From Candidatus Zipacnadia bacterium (GTDB lineage: Bacteria > Armatimonadota > Zipacnadia > Zipacnadales > Zipacnadaceae), in the NCBI GenBank assembly GCA_029821255.1, contig JALGTS010000013.1, forward strand, positions 1-10,687: DNA of 10,687 nucleotides. Reading direction: 5' to 3'. The notes under the pieces are model-generated. The model saw only the letters and a program-made list of their open reading frames with translations, was not told where the DNA came from and ran no database searches. The translations under genes and the position numbers were made by a program. This document shows, one piece after another, positions 6,503 through 10,687 of this stretch. Positions within the stretch are counted from its first letter, which is position 1. The number at the start of each line of letters is the position of its first letter.

Positions 6503-7727
6503 TAAAACTGAGCAAAAAAAAGCTATTCTGGCATTAGAAGACGGGACCTACTTCTTGGGACGGTGCTTTGGTGCTGAGGGCGAGCGTAGCGGGGAGGTGG
6601 TCTTCAATACCGGCATGACCGGCTACCAGGAGGTGCTTACAGATCCTTCTTACTGTGGCCAGATTGTCACTATGACCTACACCCAAATGGGCAACTACGG
6701 TATCAACCCTGAGGACATGGAGTCGGAGCGGCCGTGGGTGGAAGGCTTTGTGGTGCGGGAGAACTCGCCCATTTATAGCAACTGGCGAGCCCGCGAAAGC
6801 TTGAGTGATTACCTGCGACGTCACGGCATCATCGGGATCGAGGGTATTGACACGCGGATGCTAACTAAGCATATCCGTGATGCTGGCGCACAGATCGGGA
6901 TTATCTCCACCGAGGATTTGGAACCGAAGAGCGTTGTCGAGAAGGCTCGTCAAGCCCCCCGACTGGTAGGCCGCGATCTGGTTAAAGAGGTCACCTGCCG
7001 GCAGCCGCGGCGCTGGGGACAGAGCGGCTATGAGGAAGAAGCAATACCGCCGGGCCAACTCAGCTTGGGGATCTCTGCACCGCCCCGTCGTTGGGTTACC
7101 ACAGAAAGGACTGGACTGGGCAGTGGCCTGCGTGGCTACTGGGAGACATATCGAGTGATAGTTGTTGACTGTGGCGTCAAGCAAAATATCCTGCGTCACC
7201 TCTATCGCCAAGGCTGTGAGCCGATAACTGTGCCAGCGACAACCAGCGCCGAAGAGATTCTGGCCTGCCAGCCCGACGGTGTAGTGCTCTCCAACGGCCC
7301 GGGCGATCCGGAGGGAGTGGGCTATGTTATTAACACTGCGCGCAATCTATTCGGGAAAGTCCCCGTCTTCGGCATCTGCCTGGGTCAACAGGTCATTGCC
7401 CTGGCCTTGGGAGGGAAGACCTACAAGTTGAAGTTTGGCCATCGGGGTGGCAATCACCCAGTTAAGAACCTGGAAACTGGCCAAATAGATATTACCACGC
7501 AGAATCACGGCTTCTGTGTGGATATGGACAGTCTGGAGGGCACAGGCCTCGAGCTGACGCACATCAATCTTAACGATATGAGCGCCGAGGGCTTGCGCCA
7601 CCGGGAGTTGCCCATCTTTTCGGTCCAATTCCATCCCGAGGCAGGGCCAGGCCCCCACGACGCGAACTATCTATTTGGCGAGTTCGTCCAGATGATGCAC
7701 CAGTTCACCACTAAGTCTACTGGTTGA
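6495..7727 (+). CDS. carA: Carbamoyl-phosphate synthase small (glutaminase) subunit
   Basis: A 410-residue glutamine amidotransferase subunit that hydrolyses glutamine and passes ammonia to CarB to make carbamoyl phosphate for pyrimidine and arginine synthesis. The N-terminal domain shows FNTGMTGYQEVLTDPSY (37-53), GQIVTMTYTQMGNYG (55-69) and GIDTRMLTKHIRDAGA (117-132). The class I amidotransferase domain begins at VIVVDCGVKQNILR (221-234), then LSNGPGDPE (265-273), FGICLGQQ (292-299, nucleophile C295), TQNHGF (335-340) and FHPEAGPGPHD (379-389, H380 and E382 completing the triad). Q298 replaces the His of the common GICLGHQ motif. Residues about 168-218 form a linker longer than usual; CarA is normally about 360-390 residues. 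The ATG overlaps the end of pyrC (6495-6502) and no good Shine-Dalgarno site precedes it, so translation is probably coupled to pyrC. carB does not follow. Confidence 0.96.
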   Translation: MTNKTEQKKAILALEDGTYFLGRCFGAEGERSGEVVFNTGMTGYQEVLTDPSYCGQIVTMTYTQMGNYGINPEDMESERPWVEGFVVRENSPIYSNWRARESLSDYLRRHGIIGIEGIDTRMLTKHIRDAGAQIGIISTEDLEPKSVVEKARQAPRLVGRDLVKEVTCRQPRRWGQSGYEEEAIPPGQLSLGISAPPRRWVTTERTGLGSGLRGYWETYRVIVVDCGVKQNILRHLYRQGCEPITVPATTSAEEILACQPDGVVLSNGPGDPEGVGYVINTARNLFGKVPVFGICLGQQVIALALGGKTYKLKFGHRGGNHPVKNLETGQIDITTQNHGFCVDMDSLEGTGLELTHINLNDMSAEGLRHRELPIFSVQFHPEAGPGPHDANYLFGEFVQMMHQFTTKSTG

Positions 7728-7766
7728 GATGTTGCTCACTGAACACTGCGGAAGAGGATACGGATT

Positions 7767-8750
7767 ATGAAAGGGTTCAGAGGACTACTGACCCTTGCAC
7801 TTGCGGGCGTAGTGCTGGTGCTGGGCGCAGGTTGTGGCCGGCAGGAGGCCACACCAGTTGCTGCAGCCTGGCAACAGGTGCAAGCTAATCCCAACTCTGC
7901 CCAGGCGCAAGTAGAGCTGGGAGACGCGTATACTGCGCAAGGCCAGTATAATGAGGCTTTTGTTCATTTCCGCCAGGCATGGGAGATTGATTCCAACTCC
8001 TTTGATGCCGCCTTCAAGTTGGCGCACACCTGCCTGCAATTGCGTGATCCTCATACTGGGCTGGAGTGGATTGATCGGGCCCTGGCGATCAACCCACAGT
8101 CTGCGGAGGCCTACGAGCTAAAAGGGCGTCTGGTAATGACCAAGGGCGATGCCCGCGGCGCCATCCCCGTGCTGGAAAAAGCTGTGGAGCTTGATCCCGA
8201 ACTGCTCGTGGCTTACTTGAATCTGGTGACGGCGTATAAGTCAACTGGCCAGTTGGAAGCGGCTGTAAAGGTAGGAGCTCAGGCAGTTGCGCTTAGCCCC
8301 AACGAAGCCTCTGCTCATTTCGCTTATGCTGATGCCTTGGAGGCGTCTGGCCAGGACGACCTGGCCGAGCAACACTATCGCCAAGCCATCAAGTTGGATC
8401 CAGATCTGGCTGATCCCAAGCTGCGGCTTGCTATGCTACTGGTACGGAATAACAAGCTGCTGGCCGAAGCATATGGGCTAGCCAAAGCGGCCCAGAAGCT
8501 GGACCCGGGAGACGGTACCGCTGAGGCCTTGGCTGGCTGGATTCTGTTTTTGTCCGGCGAGGAGCATGAAGGCCTAAAGGTGCTTCAAAATGCCGCTCGA
8601 TCCCATCCCTATAATCACCGCATCTGGACCCGCTTCGCCGTGGCCCTCAAGCGCGCCGGTCACGAAGAGTCAGCCCGACAAGCTGCAGCAATAGCAATGA
8701 GAGTTGGCCCAAAACCTCAACGCCCTGCTCCATTGGTTCCCTCTGAGTAG
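7767..8750 (+). CDS. Exported TPR-repeat protein, probable lipoprotein
   Basis: A 327-residue protein with an N-terminal hydrophobic segment after MKGFR and a Cys at position 23. The sequence before it (VLGAGC) is close to a lipobox but has Gly at -3, where Leu, Val or Ile is expected, so lipidation is likely but not certain. Residues 44-314 are about eight consecutive 34-residue tetratricopeptide repeats, seen by the recurring A/G at helix positions and ends such as EIDSN, AINPQ, ELDPE, ALSPN, KLDPD and KLDPG. TPR arrays bind other proteins, so a scaffold or assembly role at the membrane is likely; no enzymatic domain is present. The ATG at 7767 has AAGAGGA 8 bases upstream. It lies 39 bases after carA and 49 bases before the histidine kinase gene, so it may share their transcript. 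The specific partner is unknown, and nothing links it directly to pyrimidine synthesis. Confidence 0.85.
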   Translation: MKGFRGLLTLALAGVVLVLGAGCGRQEATPVAAAWQQVQANPNSAQAQVELGDAYTAQGQYNEAFVHFRQAWEIDSNSFDAAFKLAHTCLQLRDPHTGLEWIDRALAINPQSAEAYELKGRLVMTKGDARGAIPVLEKAVELDPELLVAYLNLVTAYKSTGQLEAAVKVGAQAVALSPNEASAHFAYADALEASGQDDLAEQHYRQAIKLDPDLADPKLRLAMLLVRNNKLLAEAYGLAKAAQKLDPGDGTAEALAGWILFLSGEEHEGLKVLQNAARSHPYNHRIWTRFAVALKRAGHEESARQAAAIAMRVGPKPQRPAPLVPSE

Positions 8751-8785
8751 ACTTAGCACTGCCGCGGTTGATAACTTAGGCCATC

Positions 8786-8792
8786 AGGAGGT
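8786..8792 (+). promoter_or_regulatory. Ribosome binding site of the histidine kinase gene
   Basis: AGGAGGT, a full Shine-Dalgarno match, lies 7 bases before the ATG at 8800. It overrules the upstream in-frame ATG at 8704, which lies inside the TPR gene and lacks such a site. Confidence 0.85.
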
Positions 8793-8799
8793 CAGGGAA

Positions 8800-10143
8800 A
8801 TGACAAGTCCAGAGGAAGACCGCACGGCAGAACTATCTGCCACTGTAAGAGAGCTGGAGCGGCAACTTGCTGCTGCCCATGCTATCGCTGCTGGCCTAAG
8901 CTCGATTACGGATGTCAGAAGCCTGGTCCAGCAGGCACTTGACATGAGTCTGGAAATAGCGAATGCCGAAGCAGGCTCCATTCTGTTGTACGATCCAGAT
9001 GCCGATAAACTGCGCTTTGAATATGTAGTCGGTGCGAAGGCTGATGAATTGATGGGGACCGAGATTGAAGCAGATAAGGGTATTGCTGGCTTGGTCTTTC
9101 AGGCTGGAGAGATCCATATTTCGGAGGATGTTGCCGCCGAACAGGCTCATCTGCGTGAAATCGGCGAGAGGATAGGCTATACGACGGAGAATATGGTGGC
9201 TGTTCCCCTGAAGTCTTCGGCAGGCAAGCCCTTTGGCGTCATTGAGGTGCTCAACAAACGGGAAGGGCACTTTGACGAGAATGACGTCAATCTGATTGGC
9301 ATAATGGCCGCCCAGATCGGTATGGCCATAGAGAATGCTCGTCTGCAGGAAGAGGCCCGTCTGGCCGAAGTTGTTAAGTTCATTGGTAACATCAGCCATG
9401 ATGTTAAGAATATGATCACTCCGGTGCGGACCGGAGCTGAAACGCTGCAGATGATTGCTGATGAAGACTACGCCGAGCTTGATGAAATCCTCGCCCACCT
9501 GGAGCAGTCGCCGCAAACGGCTGATGCGATTCGCCAGGCAATGGGAGAGCTCCGCAAGACATATCCGGAGCTGATTGATATGATTCTGGAGGGGACTGAG
9601 GTAGTCCAGCAACGCATGGCTGAGATCTCGGCTGCTGTCAAGGGCATTGTAGCAGAGCCCCATTTTGAACCAACCGATATTGTGGCTGTCGGTGAGCGAG
9701 TGCTGGACCTGCTACGGTCGCATGCGGAAAGTAAGCAGGTGGCAGTTGGTTTGCAGGTAGAGGGTGAGATAACCGAGGCGACGGTTGACGCTAAGCAGAT
9801 CTATAATGCGATCTACAACCTAATTTACAACGCCATTGATGCCTGCGGTCCGGGTGATTCGGTATCCCTGCGGTTGGCAACCGTGCCGGCTGATGCCCCC
9901 AATCAGTCTGCCCAAATTGTTATTGAGTGTGCCGACACTGGCTCGGGTATACCCGATGAGGTCCGCGAGAAGCTATTTACCGAAGACGTGGTGAGTACCA
10001 AGCCAATGGGCACCGGCCTGGGCACGCGCATCGTGGCCAATGTAGTTAAGGTACACCATGGGACGATTGAGGTAGAAAGCGAAGTCGGCGTCGGTACCAC
10101 TATCCGCCTGCGCATCCCGGTCCAGCCGCCGGAGAATCCCTGA
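8800..10143 (+). CDS. Soluble GAF-domain sensor histidine kinase
   Basis: A 447-residue cytosolic kinase with no signal peptide or membrane segment. Residues 5-30 form a short coiled coil. Residues about 32-185 are a GAF domain (AEAGSILLYDPD, DKGIAGLVFQAGE, MVAVPLKSSAGKPFGVIEV, FDENDVNLIGIMAAQIGMAIENARL), which probably binds a small ligand or cofactor. The H-box is FIGNISHDVKNMITPV, with H200 as the predicted phosphorylated residue. Residues about 221-260 appear to be an insertion in the dimerisation hairpin. The ATP-binding domain shows the N-box NLIYNAIDA (340-348), G1 DTGSGIP (379-385), F-box KLFTEDVVSTK (391-401) and G2 GTGLGTRI (404-411). All catalytic boxes are intact, so it should be active. 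No receiver domain or response regulator gene is in the window, making it an orphan here. The GAF ligand cannot be told from sequence. It follows the TPR gene by 49 bases. Confidence 0.92.
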   Translation: MTSPEEDRTAELSATVRELERQLAAAHAIAAGLSSITDVRSLVQQALDMSLEIANAEAGSILLYDPDADKLRFEYVVGAKADELMGTEIEADKGIAGLVFQAGEIHISEDVAAEQAHLREIGERIGYTTENMVAVPLKSSAGKPFGVIEVLNKREGHFDENDVNLIGIMAAQIGMAIENARLQEEARLAEVVKFIGNISHDVKNMITPVRTGAETLQMIADEDYAELDEILAHLEQSPQTADAIRQAMGELRKTYPELIDMILEGTEVVQQRMAEISAAVKGIVAEPHFEPTDIVAVGERVLDLLRSHAESKQVAVGLQVEGEITEATVDAKQIYNAIYNLIYNAIDACGPGDSVSLRLATVPADAPNQSAQIVIECADTGSGIPDEVREKLFTEDVVSTKPMGTGLGTRIVANVVKVHHGTIEVESEVGVGTTIRLRIPVQPPENP

Positions 10144-10310
10144 ACCGTTACCCGAGTTGGCGGGCTGTTGGTATGTGGTCTTTGCCATCGTTGGTCATTA
10201 GCTTTGAATCTATTTACTTCCGTGTTGACCCATACGAACGTGGTGCCGTTGTCCACTGAGATTGGGGTTTGTAGTTACTCCGCCTGAGATTCCATAAATA
10301 GGAAGGAACT
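10144..10310 (+). other. Intergenic gap before the EamA transporter gene
   Basis: This 167-base gap has no convincing ORF, strong terminator or strong promoter. CCCG (10151-10154) and CGGG (10161-10164) can form only a 4-pair hairpin without a T-run. TTGCCA (10182-10187), 16 bases before TTGAAT (10204-10209), is a possible but weak promoter. A ribosome binding site (GGAAGGA, 10301-10307) lies at the end. Confidence 0.4.
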
Positions 10311-10687
10311 ATGCTTAAGCAGATAGATAAACATCAACATGTTCTAACCGACAGTCAGACTTGGGCCAAAGTGAATTGGCCAGCCTTGTCGGTGGTGGTA
10401 GTCTGGGGAATAGGTTCGGTGGCAGACAAATTCCTGCTGGAGGTCTTTTCCCCGATTGGTTTGCTGTGTCTGCGTAACTTGGGGGGTGGCCTTATTCTGC
10501 TTGCGGTGGTCGCGCTGCTGCGGTCGGGACTACAGCGCAGCCTGCGAGCTTCGTTCTGGGCTCTTTTGGGGCTAGGGGTATTGATGGGGGTACAAATGCT
10601 GGTTTTCTATACCGGCCTTGGTTTGACCTATGCCAACGAAGCATTGGTCATCTTCAGCACCGCTCCCGTTTGGGTCGGGGTAATCGT
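10311..10687 (+). CDS. EamA/DMT-family transporter, 3'-truncated by window edge
   Basis: An open frame of 125 codons runs from ATG at 10311 to the window end without a stop. The product begins with a polar stretch of about 20 residues, then four hydrophobic segments (about 24-39, 47-70, 82-100 and 104-125). The pattern VVWGIGSVADKFLL (31-44), SPIGLLCLRN (47-56), then FYTGLGLTYANEALVIFSTAPVWVGVI (99-125) matches the first half of an EamA domain, in which a conserved Trp-Gly opens helix 1, an Arg sits in helix 2 and a Pro follows the AxxAxLIxxxxP-like helix 4. Family members are about 280-300 residues with ten helices and act as drug, metabolite or amino-acid exporters in the cytoplasmic membrane. 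The substrate cannot be told. GGAAGGA (10301-10307) precedes the start by only 3 bases, a slightly short spacing. Confidence 0.85.
   Translation, partial: MLKQIDKHQHVLTDSQTWAKVNWPALSVVVVWGIGSVADKFLLEVFSPIGLLCLRNLGGGLILLAVVALLRSGLQRSLRASFWALLGLGVLMGVQMLVFYTGLGLTYANEALVIFSTAPVWVGVI

Noticed and set aside
8896..9663. 255-codon open frame on the - strand
   Set aside because: It lies wholly inside the histidine kinase gene, which has clear domains and a full Shine-Dalgarno site. The antisense product shows no recognisable motif.
10151..10164. Hairpin CCCG/CGGG after the histidine kinase gene
   Set aside because: Only four pairs and no following T-run, too weak to call a terminator.
10182..10209. 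TTGCCA, 16 bases, TTGAAT as a promoter of the EamA gene
   Set aside because: The -10 match is poor (four of six, with T at the second position) and the distance to the ATG is about 100 bases; not better than chance for this base composition.

Overview
The window is a stretch of ordinary bacterial chromosome with moderately high GC. Every gene is on the + strand and most intergenic gaps are short. I see no rRNA, tRNA, CRISPR array, insertion sequence or phage gene. Several protein features point away from the well-studied model bacteria. Examples are a type I dihydroorotase next to carA, a LepA with an unusual G4 motif, a secreted PKD protein with a Gly/Pro/Met-rich insert, and a soluble GAF histidine kinase. 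My best guess is an uncultured or little-studied lineage (Armatimonadota or Chloroflexota-like would fit). This is an impression from protein style, not a phylogenetic result.

Layout. (1) 2-1216: 3' part of murJ, the lipid II flippase, cut by the window edge. (2) 1234-2115: a nucleoside hydrolase. (3) 2141-3943: lepA (elongation factor 4), starting with GTG. These three are tightly packed and probably co-transcribed. (4) 3964-3992: a good candidate sigma70-type promoter. It precedes 4045-5064, a secreted protein that looks like a carbohydrate-binding-type beta-sandwich interrupted by a Gly/Pro/Met-rich tract and followed by a PKD domain. (5) 5097-5130: a terminator-like hairpin placed directly against the ribosome binding site of the next gene. 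(6) 5147-7727: pyrC and carA, overlapping by 8 bases, encoding two steps of de novo pyrimidine synthesis. (7) 7767-8750: an exported protein, probably a lipoprotein, made of about eight TPR repeats. (8) 8800-10143: a soluble GAF-domain sensor histidine kinase. (9) 10311-10687: the 5' end of an EamA/DMT-family transporter gene, cut by the window edge.

How the genes fit together. murJ serves cell wall synthesis and lepA serves translation. The nucleoside hydrolase (salvage) and pyrC-carA (de novo synthesis) both concern nucleotides. pyrB and carB, the usual operon partners of pyrC and carA, are not next to them. The TPR protein and the histidine kinase follow carA with small gaps and may be read from the same transcript. 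No response regulator is present.

I found no convincing new biological system. The best leads are the hairpin at 5097-5130, which by position may act as an attenuator of pyrC-carA; the split beta-sandwich/PKD secreted protein; and the histidine kinase with an insertion of about 37 residues in its dimerisation domain.
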